A stretch of DNA of 64,000 nucleotides from Falciphora oryzae (taxonomy: Eukaryota > Ascomycota > Sordariomycetes > Magnaporthales > Magnaporthaceae). Shown piece after piece: positions 45,790 to 58,901 of this stretch. The stretch covers positions 331,645-395,644 of the forward strand of contig JNVV01000015.1 in assembly GCA_000733355.1 (NCBI GenBank), given 5' to 3'. The position numbers were made by a program, and so were the translations under genes. The stretch's first letter is position 1; each line of letters opens with the position of its first letter. A model generated the notes under the pieces. The model saw only the letters and a program-made list of their open reading frames with translations, was not told the origin of the DNA and did not search any database.

Positions 45790-48097
45790 ATGACATTCAA
45801 GCCCAACATGGAAAGCCAGGCCATACCACAGCCTGTTGCTGGCCCTGGAACAAGCGTGCCAGAGCAACTAGCTCCTCCTCCGCGACCCAAGAAGATTCCT
45901 GTTACTCCCCAAGTCCTCTCGCCTCCCGAGTCAGACGAAGATGGCTCCTCCACTGAAGCGGAAGACGGTAGCGCCAGTGAGGCTGAAGACCCAGATACAG
46001 CGAAGGCCTCGCCGTCAAAGCTCCAAGGCAACGCTGGCCCGCAGAACCGAGGTCCCCCAGCAGCTCCTGCGCCGGCGGCAGCTGAGAATATGATGGTGGT
46101 TTCTGAGTCCAAGCTTAGGGAGATGATGCGGCAAGAAGGTAAGCGTCCCCGATTCATACTCGCTAGAAGTTACTCGCCCTAACACTGTACCCTCAACTCA
46201 GTGGAGAATATTCTCAAGACTATTCAACCACACCAGAGAACGACTCCTATCCCCGAGTCCAAGTCGCCGCCCCCTCCTGTTTGCAAGGAAAGGCCCTCGC
46301 AAAGCGGCTCGCCTCATCCCCTGGCGCCTTTCCGGGCGTCGGTCGCTGACGCCCCTGAGACCGTCACCCCGTCTCCCAATATGCCGACCAGTCCCGTCGC
46401 GCGGCATCCCAGCGTGTCTTCTACGGCCAGGACCGGCAGCTTTTCGGGAGCGGCGCCGCCCCCGCGAAGTCCAACCCTGCCGGTCGCTGCCACACAGTCG
46501 AGCGTTAGCGACGAAAAATGGGGCCGGCTCTTCGACCAGAACGGCCAGCCCACAGGGAGAGCCGAGGAGGTGTTCAAGTCTGTGGCCGACCACATTGTAA
46601 GTTCAATGGATCAAGCATATTACTCTTTGTTTTGTGTTTTTGTCAGTATACTTACAAGACGCCCAAGATCGCCGAGCTCGTTCCTCGGAAGAGCATCGTG
46701 GTCACCCCCGAGAAGCTAGTACAGTTCTATTCGCAGCACAGCCTACCTAACGAGCTCTTCCCTTTCGCCAGTAAGACCCGCCGTGACCATATCTTATGAG
46801 CAGGGACTATTCTAATGACAGATCAGCCATGTTCAGCCCTCGTGCAATGGAATACTCCTTCTTCGAGAGAGTTTCCGACCTATATGAAGAGTAAGCTGGG
46901 CTTTCGTCTACTTCCTCTCCTCTCCTCTCCTCCCAATTTTCAGATACAACGCAACGCCTTGCAACACAGCCTGCTGACACTTGTCCCAACAGCCTTGGGT
47001 GCCAATACCATTTGGTGCCAAAAGATGGCAAATCCAGGCCAACCATGCCGGGACTGACGCCGACGGGGTTTTCACAGTGGCTAATCGCAAACATCAAAGC
47101 CTACCCGGAGGAGGAGGCTCGAAGGCTCGCGGGAATAGTTCTGCAGGTTCCGCTCAGCGTGACAAACCCTGCCGACGGAAAGCCCGAGCGCATGCCCCGA
47201 ATGATCTCGCGGGGCCTGCTACCCGAGCAGCCGGATATCAAGGCTCGTAAGATACTCGACGAGGCCTTGAAGGACTTCATCGAAGACAGCGAGACTTTCC
47301 CAGTGTCGCCCTCGAGTTCGCGCCCCTCGGGCCTGAACCTAAATATTCCAGGGTCGCCGTCCTCACGCCCCCCAGCCGTGTCCATGCCACCTCACAGGGA
47401 TCCGAACAGATACAAACCAACGAGGGAACATCGTTACCCCGACAGGGGAGTGTCGGCCTCGAGCCGGAGAGAGTCGCGCGGGTCGGGATACTTGGAGCCC
47501 GTGGACTGGTCACCAGATGGTAATGCAAGCTACTCTCGCCATGGATCAATACCTCTGAGCCCGACTTCGGAGAAAGACAAGGCACCGTTGCCACCGCCGC
47601 CGGCCAGCCGCCGAGCCCGGAGCCCGCAGTCCCGCAGACACAGCCATACTGCCGTGAATGTGATGCAAAGCCATCCGCCGCCCATGACCGGCGGAACCGA
47701 GTATGCGCAGCCCTCATCTTCGGGTGGATTACTGTCGCCAAACATCACCTACTCTTCCGGCGCTAGCGGAGGCCCTATGCCGACTCCGCCTACCACCTTG
47801 TCGCCCGAGCAGCTGGCGACGATTCGAGACAGGTCTCCTCGCCACGGCCGAGACAAGGATTATTACAACCTCCAGAGGCAGTCGTCATACGTCCCCTCCC
47901 GCACATCACGGACCAGTCTCGACGGCGCTGTCCTCGTCCCGGGGCAGATGCCCCGTTCATCGGGGTCGTACCGCGAGTACGACCGCGAAGGCACCGAGGA
48001 GACCAGTCCGCCCCGCCGACGGAGGCGCGGCACGGCGGCGTCGGAGGATGCCAAGGGCCATGGGTGGGATGAAGCTCCCAGGCACAAAGGGAAGTAA
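45790..48097 (+). CDS. DUF7514-like fungal protein of unknown function
   Basis: Five exons, 45790-46138, 46202-46596, 46647-46770, 46827-46890 and 46993-48097, give 678 aa. The first 230 residues are Pro/Ser-rich and acidic, probably disordered. The folded core (about 228-410) begins with WGRLFDQNGQPTGRAEEVFKSVADHI. It continues with PEKLVQFYSQH and YSFFERVSDLYED, then LGCQYHLVP, MPGLTPTGFSQWLIANIKAYPEEEARRL and the MPRMISRGLLP segment. This order is that of the filamentous-fungal DUF7514 domain, to the best of my recall. The C-terminal 270 residues are Arg/Ser/Pro-rich and disordered. The acceptor at 46826 was chosen over the AG at 46821 because it keeps the conserved frame, and the first AG is too close to the CTAAT branch point. 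A second ATG at 45808 could also serve as the start. Confidence 0.75.
46912..46934. repeat. CTCCT pentanucleotide repeat in intron 4
   Basis: About four copies of a CCTCT/CTCCT unit lie in the intron that follows 46890. They form part of its long polypyrimidine tract. Confidence 0.7.
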
Positions 48098-49857
48098 TGT
48101 CGTTTGAATCGCTGACGGGGTGCACAAACAGGCAATGTCAAGACAGGCGCATTTTGGAGGGTTGCTCACAGTTCTCGCAGCAAGCCATCCGCCCCTTGTT
48201 GCCTTTCCGTTATGAATGTTCCCGATCCTTGTTCGGCCTATGACATGGGGGTTCCGGTGGCACTCGGTGCCGATGTTTGTGAGATGACTGCTATACTTCT
48301 TCAGCAAGTCCACGATTCTATTTTCCTCTATCTCAGTGGTTCGCTCACGTTCTTACACTAGGAGAAAGGCGCACGTGTTTGCGTCTGATGTATATGTTCT
48401 CACTATAAGAGTTGGCTCCCGAGCGGGAGGGACTCGGATAGAATGGCTTCTGCTGTGTAGGTGTGTAAACTAGAATTTTATGAATTGATGACCAAGTAAA
48501 TGTCGATTTCCTTGCGCAGGTCGATCATGTACACTTCTCACGTTCTTAGTAAGAAACGCACTCGCCCCAGGCGCTATCCCTTGTGAGACGAGTAGCGGGG
48601 CGGTTGACGTCATGTATAAAGCGGAGATGATATCTGCAACTCCGGGGCACCCGCTTTGCGGACGGGTTCTTCGGTTGCTGGATTATCGTTGTGTCGCAGT
48701 CTAGGTGGAAACGCTTCGGCATAGTTGGACGTGGAAGAAACTGCAGGCGTCCGTTGTTGGCCGATGGCCGATTGTTGGTCGCGCGATCTGCACCGGATTT
48801 ACGACGGACATTTCAGCTTCCACCCCATTACACCACCGCGATGCTGACGTTGGCCACTACCACTATGCATTTGAGCTATTCGGGGCTGCTTCTTACGGGG
48901 TGATGGTCAAAACGGTCAATAGCAGGAATCGTTGGCTTGCGGGGAAAGGAGGGAGAAAGCCGTCCGAGATGGCTCCCGGATCTTCTCAGATGACGTCTCC
49001 CGTTCAAGCTTTTGCCATGCCGGCCTGGAGCTGGTGGGTCCACTTGCGGCGCGCGAGCTGCGTGTGTGATGTCGATCAGAGTCGGAGCGCCCGCTGTGGT
49101 GATATCTTGGTTTGGCTCGTTCTCACACAGGCTTCTTCCAGTCTGCAGTACTTGTCCACCAGCCCTGACTTACAGAACTTGCACAACGCACGCGTCGGAT
49201 AGACCATGAAAAGAGACGCCGGTAGCCGCATGCAGTCCCATGTTTTGCGTCAATCATCCAATATCAACCTGCCTCCTTACCCGTCAGCACTAGCCTGACC
49301 GTAAAACCCGAAGTCACAAAAGACAAAAGGACTCAATGGACTCTCGCCGGGATGACCCGCCGCTAGGAAGACGGCTGCACTGCGAGTTCAGATCCTCTGA
49401 CATCATAACGCGCGGAGGTGGGTGCCAGGGATCACCCTCGAGATCTGTGTTATTGTGGGGGATGTTTACCCCGGGGGGCGCTGCGGGCTTGTTTGGGTGA
49501 ACCTGCGCGATGATGAAGCTTGTTTGGGCGTGGGCGTGGAGGACTAAAAGCGTCTCGCACGAATCGGCCCTCCGGGGATTAGTGCGGCACGGCAACTTGT
49601 CGTTTTCCCCGCAACTTGTCGTTTTCTTGGGACATACTTCCCCATACAAATTAGCAGTGATTCAATGCGCCACCCTCCGGAGTCTGGGCTCCCCATGTTT
49701 TCTTTTACTTCATCCTCGAGGCGCTGGTTTGTCGTATTCTCGTCACCTTCGGCTTATCGATTTGGACAAACACAACACGAGATAGGGGGTCCGTGACACC
49801 TTCAACATCCAACCCCCCAATACACACGAGAGAAACAAAAAGACGAAGAAAGGAAGA
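48098..49857. other. Intergenic region between the DUF7514-like and MFS genes
   Basis: About 1.8 kb. The frame 48705-49202 (plus, 165 aa) shows no motif, no membrane pattern and no plausible splice continuation, so I leave it out. The segment contains the 3' end of the upstream gene and the transporter promoter. Confidence 0.5.
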
Positions 49858-52444
49858 ATGAGCCCAAAAGAAGGGGACAGCCCGCAGAGGAAGGGCTCGG
49901 GCGACTCGGGCAGCGTCCTCGTCGAGCACCGCTCCCACGCAGGCGGCAACAACAACAACAACAACAACACCACCAGCAACAACAGCGGCACGCAACAGCC
50001 GACACCACCCAACACGGCAGCAGAGGGCGGCGCGGGGCAGCGGCTCCAGGCCAACAGGAAACTCGCCAACCCGCTCGCGGGCCGCGGGCGCGCCGAGCTG
50101 GCCGCCATGGGCGAGGAGTACTGCCGGCGCAAGGTCGGGCTGGCCGATGGCGAGGACGTGCGCGCCTTTCGGTTGGGAGCGGCCATTGCGGGTGACGACG
50201 GCAATTACGACGACGGCTTTGGGGGTGGTGGCAAAGGGCCGGCCGGGTTTGAGGATGTTGTGGATGGCGGCCTGACGGCGCGCGAGAGGGAGGTGCTGGC
50301 CCGGGAGGTCACGCACAAGTGGTCCAACCCGGGGATGCTATATTGGGTTGTTGCTAGTGAGTCCGTGCTGTGCTTCTTTGCCCCGTGACTGACTGATATG
50401 AGGAAAGGGGGGGAGGGGCTGATGGCTAATACTGCTTCTTAGTATGCTCCCTCTGTGCCGCCGTCCAGGGCATGGACGAGACGGTGGTCAACGGCGCCCA
50501 GTCCTTCTACAAGCACCAGTTCGGCATCGGCGGCGAGGGCGGCCGGGACGCCTGGCTGCTCGGCCTGACCAACTCGGCGCCGTATTTGTGCTGTGCCGTC
50601 CTCGGGTGCTGTGAGTGATTTCCTGGCTACTGCTGCTAACACGTTCCACCCCTTGACTGAAGGGAAGAGCTGCAGATATATGTGCGGTGTGGCGGCTGAC
50701 CTTGCCCCTCGTGTTTCTGCCAAGGGCTCACTTCACCCATGAACCACCGATTCGGGAGGAAGGGGACTGTCTTTTGGTCTTGCGTCAGTACGTGTACTTC
50801 CGCAAGCCCTGTTCACCCCTGAGTTGAGGAAACACCCGATCTCTCTTCTCGCAGGCACTGACCGGAACACTGCTCGCAACAACAGTCTCGGCTCTGGCCT
50901 GCTTCTGGCAAGCCTTTACCAACACCTGGTGGCACATGTTCATCGCCCGTTTCGTTCTCGGGCTCGGAATCGGGCCCAAGTCGGCAACAACTCGTAAGTA
51001 TTCACGCGGTCTGAATCCGTGGAAGCACCGACTGGGCGAGGCTGACTATTTTACCCCTCCGTAGCAATGTTCGCTGCTGAGTGTGCGCCCCCGAAGCTCC
51101 GTGGCGCCCTCGTCATGCAGTGGCAGGTCTGGACTGCTTTTGGCATCATGATTGGGTGGGTTTTATACTTGATGCTCGGGATCTTTGCCGGCAAATGAAG
51201 TGAAGCCTCGCAAGGCTGACTAAAATACGCAATGCAGGTATGTCGCGGATCTGGCCTTCTACTTCGTGCCCGACCACGGCGTCCAGCTTGGCCTGAACTG
51301 GCGTCTCATGATGGGCAGCGCGGGGGTCCCTGCCGTCGTGGTCTGCTGCCTCATCCCCTTTTGCACTGTAGGTCTCCGGGCCCATCAGACCCCCTTAAAG
51401 ACCTGATAGGAAGAGGAACTAACGAGAAGGCGGGCAAAGGAATCCCCTCGGTGGTACCTCACCAAAAATCGACACCACGACGCCTACAAGGCCATCAGCA
51501 GCCTGCGCCACGAAAAGGTGCAGGCGGCGCGCGACCTCTTCTACATGCACGTGCTCCTCGAGGCGGAGCGCGAGACACAGCACGGCGCGACGACTACCTC
51601 CCGGATCCGCGAGCTCTTCACCGTCCGGCGCAACCGCAACGCCATGGTGGCGAGCGAGATTGTCATGTTCATGCAGCAGTTCTGCGGCGTCAACGTCATC
51701 GCGTACTACTCGTCCGAGGTCTTCCTGGGCGCCGGCCTCAGCGAGGTCTCGGCGCTCGGCGCGTCGCTCGGCTTCGGCGTCATCAACTGGCTGTTCGCGC
51801 TGCCGGCCTTCTTCACCATCGACCGGTTCGGCCGCCGGTTCCTGCTGCTGGCCACGTTCCCGCTCATGGCGCTGTTCCTCTTCTTCACGGGCTTCTCGTT
51901 CTGGATACCGGAAAGCTCGCCCGCGCACGTGGCCTGCATCGCCCTGGGCATTTACCTGTTCGGCGTGGTCTACTCCCCGGGCGAGGGCCCCGTGCCGTTC
52001 ACGTACTCGGCCGAGGCCTACCCGCTCTACATCCGCCCCCTGGGCATGTCGCTCGCGACGGCGACGACGTGGTTCTTCAACTTTGTGCTGAGCGTCACGT
52101 GGCCCAGCATGCTGGCCGCCTTCAAGCCGCAGGGCGCGTTCGGCTGGTACGCCGGCTGGAACATCGTCGGCTTCTTTGGCGTCCTGCTGCTCGTGCCCGA
52201 GACCAAGGAGCGCACGCTCGAGGAGCTGGATGCCGTGTTCGGGGTTAGTGCCGGCAGCTTGGTGAGATACGGCCTAGCCAGCCTACGGTACTTTTTCGGC
52301 CGGTATCTGTTTGGGAGGGACGTCGCGCCGCCGGTGGTGCCGCACGCGTCGCTCGAGGCGCACCTTGGCGATGATGACGTCGGCAGCGGCGGCGAGAGGG
52401 AGAAAAGGGGACAGCTGCGGCAGGACGCTACTGGTCGGGTATAA
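49858..52444 (+). CDS. MFS sugar porter, inositol-transporter-like
   Basis: A proton-coupled transporter of the sugar-porter family at a cell membrane. Seven exons, 49858-50356, 50443-50610, 50725-50783, 50855-50993, 51065-51155, 51238-51367 and 51440-52444, give 696 aa. An unusually long hydrophilic N-terminus (about 166 aa) with a poly-Asn run (about 31-37) comes before the first membrane segment. Family marks are QGMDETVVNGAQ in TM1, RFGRKG after TM2, RFVLGLGIGPKS, ESPRWYL at the start of the central loop (after the exon 6/7 junction), and MFMQQFCGVNVIAYYSS. DRFGRR and PETKERTLEELD near the end are further marks. The TM1 variant QGMDETVVNGA, rather than GWD, groups it with fungal inositol-type porters. 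The substrate itself is inference. Confidence 0.88.
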
Positions 52445-55400
52445 GCGACACAACACGAGTGTACATAATATTTTTTTTTTTTTTTTGTTCTGTAATCCTT
52501 TTTCATTTGGTATGTTTCTGATGTTTCTCTGCTGGTTGAAATCACATGTTCGCCGTTTGCGCCCGGCGTGATACACCACCCCCGGTGGGAATATGCCATA
52601 GCAAATGGGCTTGCACATCACACGCCTTGTCACGCCCCTGACGATCTTCACCGGCAAGCACGGCAAGTGATTGGAAAAGGAATCGCATAGCTGCATGGGC
52701 TGACCCTCCTCCACAATTTTTGTATCTGTTAGATGCACACAACCAACGGATGACCTGGGAAGGGCAAATGCGACTTGTCACTCTTTTTTTCTTTCTCTCT
52801 ACTACGTATGCTAGCCGGCAGATGATGCAGGCGCTTCCGCCGGCCTAGGCTGGTTTCAAGATTGTGTCTCAGGCTCGCTGGGCTTATTTTGGCATCATCC
52901 ATGGAGGAGGGGTGGGAGTGAAGGGAGGGCAAGGCGACAAGGGGACGGCGGCACAGCGGGAACGATAAGGTGCACACGCGCAAGGCGCACAAACACGCAG
53001 CACAGCACAGGGCATTGATCAAGAAGCACAAGCAGGAAAAACCGGCAGCGAAGCGTGGAGATGAGGCAGGGGCCCAGGTCGAATATTTGCCCCTCCCTCC
53101 CTCCGACCGACCCCCTTTTTCATGTTTCCTTTGCTTCCACTCCAGAGCTTCTCGAAGCAAAAAAAGCGCGGGACGCCGAGCGGCGAGAAAGAACCGGCCC
53201 GTCCGGAGTGGGCTTTACGGTGGACAGGCAAGGTGGAGATTTCTAGGGATTCGACAAAACCCAACATGGAACGTTTTACCGCGCAGCAGTCAGTGGTGGC
53301 CCCTCCTTTCTTTTGGTTCCAGTCCCTTGATATGTTCGTTTCCCGTCGTCCAGGGTAAGGTGGGTGCCGCTTGCCGTCTCGCCGCCGCATGCGCTCGTCG
53401 GCCCTGCCTTGGCCCCTTGGCTGTTTGTGTGCCGGGCATGACCATCCGGCGCAGCAGGAGAAAAACAAAGGAGACGGTTGACTCCGGAGGGTGCATATGT
53501 GGCGGACGTATAAAAACAAAAAAGAATGTTGTCGCGGGGGCGTTGGCCCGTTGCGGTTAGCGGAAGGAGAGCCGGCGACCGAGAAAGTCATTGTTGATGT
53601 GACAAGGACACAAAAAGGCGCCAAACAAAACATGGATGGGGCTCGATTGGGGTTGTCATGCAAACTGCATAAAAAATTCTGGAACAGTTATGTGGGCAGG
53701 CCGTCCACAACAAAACCTGCGCGGTCCCCCCGCGCCGTGCATAGATCTGTATAGCATTTCCCGCGATGATCTTGGGTGGCTGCTGAGTGTGTGTTGTTTA
53801 TTAGTGCGGCGGCAGGCAATCCGGTAATGAAAGGGGGCTGATGTTGACCTCCCTTCCCGGAGCTATAGCAGCAATAGCAGCAATAATAGTGCAATGGTAA
53901 TTTATGAGGATGCAGGTGGATGGTGCAAGATGGTCCCTTTCAGCGAATCATAGGCGGGGGAGCCCGGCGCAACGATGGCATCGGAAACGCCGGGTTTTTG
54001 TTTTTCTTTTCTTATTATTCTCCTTCTCATTGTGCAACCCGGGAGCGAGCCTTGGACATAACAGCAAGCATGACGCAGGACTGACGGGGTGGCAGCAGCA
54101 GCAAGAAGCAAGCAGCATGCCACTCGCGGTCGTCACAGTCACCTCAATAGCACACACTCCGACGGGACGACATGAATTGTCCGTCTTCCGGGTGAGAGAT
54201 GTCCCCTGCTGGCTTGCCGCACTGCCCGTCACGAGTCATCCCAACTGGCCATTGCCATCCATTGCGGGTGGGGGGATGAGACGCGGGTGAGGGGAGAATC
54301 CAATCACCGACGCGTCGTCTCGAGTGGCACACAGCAATTTTGATTGATGGACTCTGGATCGAGACGGTGAGCGAGTGTGGGCTGTAGGTGGGTGTCATTG
54401 GGGAGGGCGCGATGAATCCCGTGCTGATTTGATTCTCGGACAATATTCCCGTGCCCCTAGACTGGAGCTAGGTCGATAACCAGAGCATGTTCAAGGGTGT
54501 CATGCTGTCCAGAGGAGATCACGGTAACGTGCCCAGGCGTGCCAGCTTTCACCTGGGATGCTAGCAAGGCACTGCGTGCGTGTCGAGTGGTTGCATCGTG
54601 TGGCGTTCAATAGGGTCGGCACCAACCACCGGCGCGGGGCCTCCCTCCCTGGTCTTCTGCGAGCACTCTCTTCTTCATCTCATGGGATTGGATTCCACGA
54701 GGTTGTTGGGGGACCTGGGGGGCCTGGACTGGCGTGGCTTTTGGGCGAGTGAGGCAGGGGGTGACTGATGATCAGGGTACCGCACTAACAAGGCCGGCTG
54801 GGCAGAGGCGCAGGACGGGCCACATCCGGTATTAGTGTGGTTCCCGCCATCCTTGTCTCCGCACACACAATTGGACATCTCCTCCGAAGCCGTGCGGCCG
54901 TTCATCTCCATCAAAAAAAAGAAAAAGGAAAATATCGATTTCGCTCTTGCGAATCAAGTGCCACCGCCAGGATCACCATCAACCAACCTAGGGGCCGTGC
55001 AGAGCTGCCAGCCGTGGCCCGAGCGCAAAACAATCGTCTGGTTTTTTGTATTTTCCTGTAAGCTTGGTTTGTGTTTGGTCGTTTTTGGTACCTTGCGCAT
55101 GCCAAAAAAGCAAGCTGGCCAAAGTTGGCCTTGCCGACGACTGAATGATGGGGTGCGACTCTGTGCACATCAGCTTATCCCTTCGCGGCAATGAGGCGTG
55201 CCGATCGGCCTTGTTAGCACAGGGGCCGGCGCGCGCCGTCAATGGTCGCTACACCCGAGAATTGGACGACTGCCCGCTTGCATTTTTTTTTCCTTCTTCT
55301 TTTCTTTTTTCTTATTCTGCTGTTTATTCTCAGCCTCTCGTTTCTTTGATCCCTTCTACATCTTGCAGTGCAGATGTGGGCCGACGGCGGTGTGCAACGA

Positions 55401-58400
55401 ACCACGGGATGTGGGATGTGGGATCACCGCCTGCATAGAGAGCACACAAAGAAAAAGCACTGTCCTCTTGGCGCAATTGAGAATCGACATGTTCGGGACT
55501 TCGTTCGTGCTGCGCACTTCTCACCGCGTCGCGGGGATGGATGGGTGAGTGAGGGAGGCATTGATGTCGTTCAGGCCGCAGCTGGAGACACTGACGCGTG
55601 AAACCCCAAACCTGCAATCCTGCGAAATACAAGCCGCGAAATACTCTCCGCCACGGCGGGTGTGGCCTTCGCTTTTGGAAATTTGGAACGCCCGCTAGCC
55701 CGACAAGGTCGCCAGCCGACCCAGGCACGGGGCGCTCGGGAAGCTCGCACCGGCCGCTCTGCGCTGGGGCCCTGTTTAATTCCCCTTTTGGGAACGCCCT
55801 CATGGTGCCATGGATTTCCCTGCATGGCCCCTTTTTTCAGGCCGTGACAAAACAAGAGAGGCGAAAAGGGTACGTCCCTCCACACAGGGCACCATCAACC
55901 TCGAGCTTCAGAGTTGCAGTTGCGGTTGCCGCCGGCCCGCATGTGTTTCCTCGTCCGTCCGCGATCCGTCAAGATAATGAAGGCGGGCGGGGGAGGAGCT
56001 GATGCACAACACGGTTGAAATTAAACACCACCCTTCTGCCGCGCCGTCAGACAAGACTGGGGGGAAAAGGCACCAAAGACAGGGAGTCTGCCTGCGTCCT
56101 GCATAGCGAACGGAGCATGTTCATGCGTTAGCCGCGCCGGAGGCAGATCCTCCCCAATCTTTTCCCCTTGCCCTCGCTGCCGGGCCGTTCGGCAGAGCAG
56201 AAGCAAAGAAAGCATGAGGTGGCATCCAAACAGAGAGGCGAGCGGAATTGCCACTGTCGGGCTGTCTGTCCCGTCCGACTGGAGAGAGAGAGAGAGAGCC
56301 TGAAGAGGGCGAAAAAAATCGGCGGACAAGGAATTACCTACGAGACGGGCCGTTGGGGACGACAGGAAACGAACCTATCCGATTCCACAGGCGGCGGTCA
56401 CAAAGGGTCGCCTGGGCTGCTGTGGCGGCAGGCGCTGTGCGAGGCCGTCCGGAAACGAGAAAGCCAAATCAATTAAGCTCCCCACTCTTTCGGACGGGGA
56501 AAGGGCCTTGGTACCCCAGTTTTTTTGGTCGTCGTCCATCTCTGCGTCAGTGCTGGTCCCTGCAAATCAACGTGATCTGGTGCGTCTGTCCCCGCCCCGT
56601 TCTGCTGCGCTGGCAAAACAACTCTTCTCTCAGTGAGTGTCCCCCAGCCTTTCCGTCGGCTCAGGTTGCTCACTGTCTCGCGATCGCCGGTTGATAACAC
56701 GCGGCCGTGGCCAACCAGCGGGTGGCAGTCGTCTCCATCTCTGGCTCGGATGGATTGTTTACTATTTTTTCCCTCAATTTTCTATTCTGCCCGAGCCAAC
56801 CCTGGTCGCCATGTCTGTGGTGGACGTCGATTGTTGCTGCACAAGCCGGCTTTGTCGTCAAGGGCAGTGGTCTGGCCCAATCGTCGCCTGCTCGTGGATT
56901 CCCTCGACATCCAGAGACAAGCCATAATTCACAACATTAACGGGGCCTTTTTGCATGCACGCTGATCGGCTGGCATAATCAACGACTCAGATGGGGTGTT
57001 CTAGACAACGCCCGCCTCTGCCGCGGCGTCTTGCAATTGCAGCGGACTGGACTGGGCTGTCTTTGTAATGTGCGGCCGTCAAGTCTGGCCGACGACCATC
57101 ACATCACCACTGGTCTGGTGGTGCTTGTGCAGTCTGGTGCAACACGGGCTCTTTAGATTTGGTTGGGCACACCAACAATCTGGATCCTTCCTGCCAATTC
57201 GCATTTTATGCTGTCTCTGTCCTCCCCGATCCCTTGCTGGCGTGTTTGACGATTGGGGCCTTTTATTTTCCATGTGCCCCGAACCGTGTGCAATCTTGTT
57301 TTCTGCCCTCCACGAGTCGCCCCTGGTCGTCTGGCGCAGAAACTGACACCCCCGGCATCCTTCTAGCGAGATTGGGGACACCCCGGCCCCCCCTATCGAC
57401 ATCCATCTCTCAGCCCACACCCCAGTCGAGCACCTTCATGCTGCCGCACAGCGACTCCCGGCGGATTCGCCCATTCTGTGGTCCCAAGCCCGCCAACGCC
57501 AACCCAATTGAACGACTCCGTCCCAATCCACCTCTGACGATCCGTCTGGAATTGGACGGTAAGCTGGCCAGTTTCGGGTTTCCGACCCTCTCCCTGCGAG
57601 CGGCGTTTCTTGTCGTCTTGGGTCCTCTCTTTCTTCAATTCCATGCATCATTGTTTACGACGCCCGTATTTCTTTTCAACAGCCGCTGCCAGCCCGAGGA
57701 CGCCCGCCCGCTGGAAGGCCCCTGGACCCGACCGACCCGCTTGATGCATTAGGCATCGGTCTGTGCTGCGCACTGCTTGTCGAATGCTGAATCTTGCGAG
57801 GCGTGGTGCAGGCCGACCAGAGACATTGGTGCACACAGACACAGACAGCGTGCCCGCCGAGCCAGGCACACGCCCCCCCCAGGAGCCCACTTCTGGACAG
57901 CACACCTCACAGCAAGCACCGCACCGCACAGAGCAGAGCAGCCAGCCCACTACTGCGAGTACACCTGTGCTAGCATGGCGGAGAAGCCCACGCTTTAACG
58001 TGAACTTCGCGATCCCTTGCCCTCCCCCGTCTTTCTTCGAGCCCGCTACGGGCCAACAGCGGGCCAGCCAGCCAGCCACAGGCACGTACTTTCTTTGTCC
58101 GCCGGCGCGGCATTCAAACACGTCGCACGGCACCGTTTCGATTCCCCAGGCTCATCGCGCGAACCGTTGCGTTGCAGGCTGCAAGGTGAATAGCGATCGC
58201 GGTTCGACGCTCGCTGTCTTTCGTTGTCGTGGCCGCTTTCGTTTGCGCCGGCAGAAGCAGCAGTAAAAAGGACTCACCCGCCAGCGTTGGAATCGCCAGG
58301 GCCCAAGCTCGACTCCTCCCACCTGTGTCAATTCCCGAACGAAGCAGAACTGATTGACGGGACCCGCCGCCCGGCTCCCTGGACCTACGCCCCTGGTCCC

Positions 58401-58901
58401 CTGGCCCTGCACCCTTTTTTAATCATCCCAAAAAAAATCGTCAGGAGCTTTCCAGGGGTGCTCTGGTCCATCTCCCTCTCTCTCTTTTGATCGCCCCGTC
58501 TCCAGTCGTTCTTTTTGTCCCCCTTTTCAGGAAATCCAAGCCACATACGCACGCCTCTGGATACCTCGAGCAGAAGTCGTTCTTTTCCCTCGACCTCCAT
58601 CTTCAACGGGAGATACCCTCCTGCAGCCTTGTTTGGCTCTGATACCTCCTCACCGCGTTTTTGCCCACTAATCCTGCCGCGGCCCTGCACCAGCCAGTCC
58701 ACCTGAATGCCCCCGTAACCGCTGCAAGCTCTTTCGACAAGAGCTTCTTCCACCCAGGGCTCAGGTCAGTTTGTGTTGGCGCGGCTCCCTCCACGGACTG
58801 GCCACGCTGACCAGCTGCCCGCAGGACGGCGCCTCTGTTTGTTGCAGAGCGAAAAGGGAGCGTCGACGAACCACCACAGCGCCGTCACCCACACCGCAGA
58901 A
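52445..58901. other. 6.4-kb region without a recognisable gene, upstream of the Ime2-like kinase
   Basis: The longest gene-free stretch in the window. It begins with the transporter 3' end (a T16 run at 52471-52486). Base composition stays near that of the other intergenic DNA, with no AT-rich RIP-like decay. It contains a (GA)n run at 56283-56299, several CT-rich tracts, and one small spliced open frame at 57438-57744 (see findings). No frame carries a known domain. A long leader, a non-coding RNA or a large regulatory region for the downstream kinase are all possible. Confidence 0.55.

Noticed and set aside
48705..49202. A 165-aa plus-strand frame between the DUF7514-like and MFS genes
   Set aside because: Random-looking composition rich in Ser/Trp/Arg, without domain or splice continuation.
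52445..58901. Remains of a transposon or RIP-mutated repeat
   Set aside because: No terminal repeats, no target-site duplication, no reverse transcriptase or transposase frames, and no AT-rich decay.
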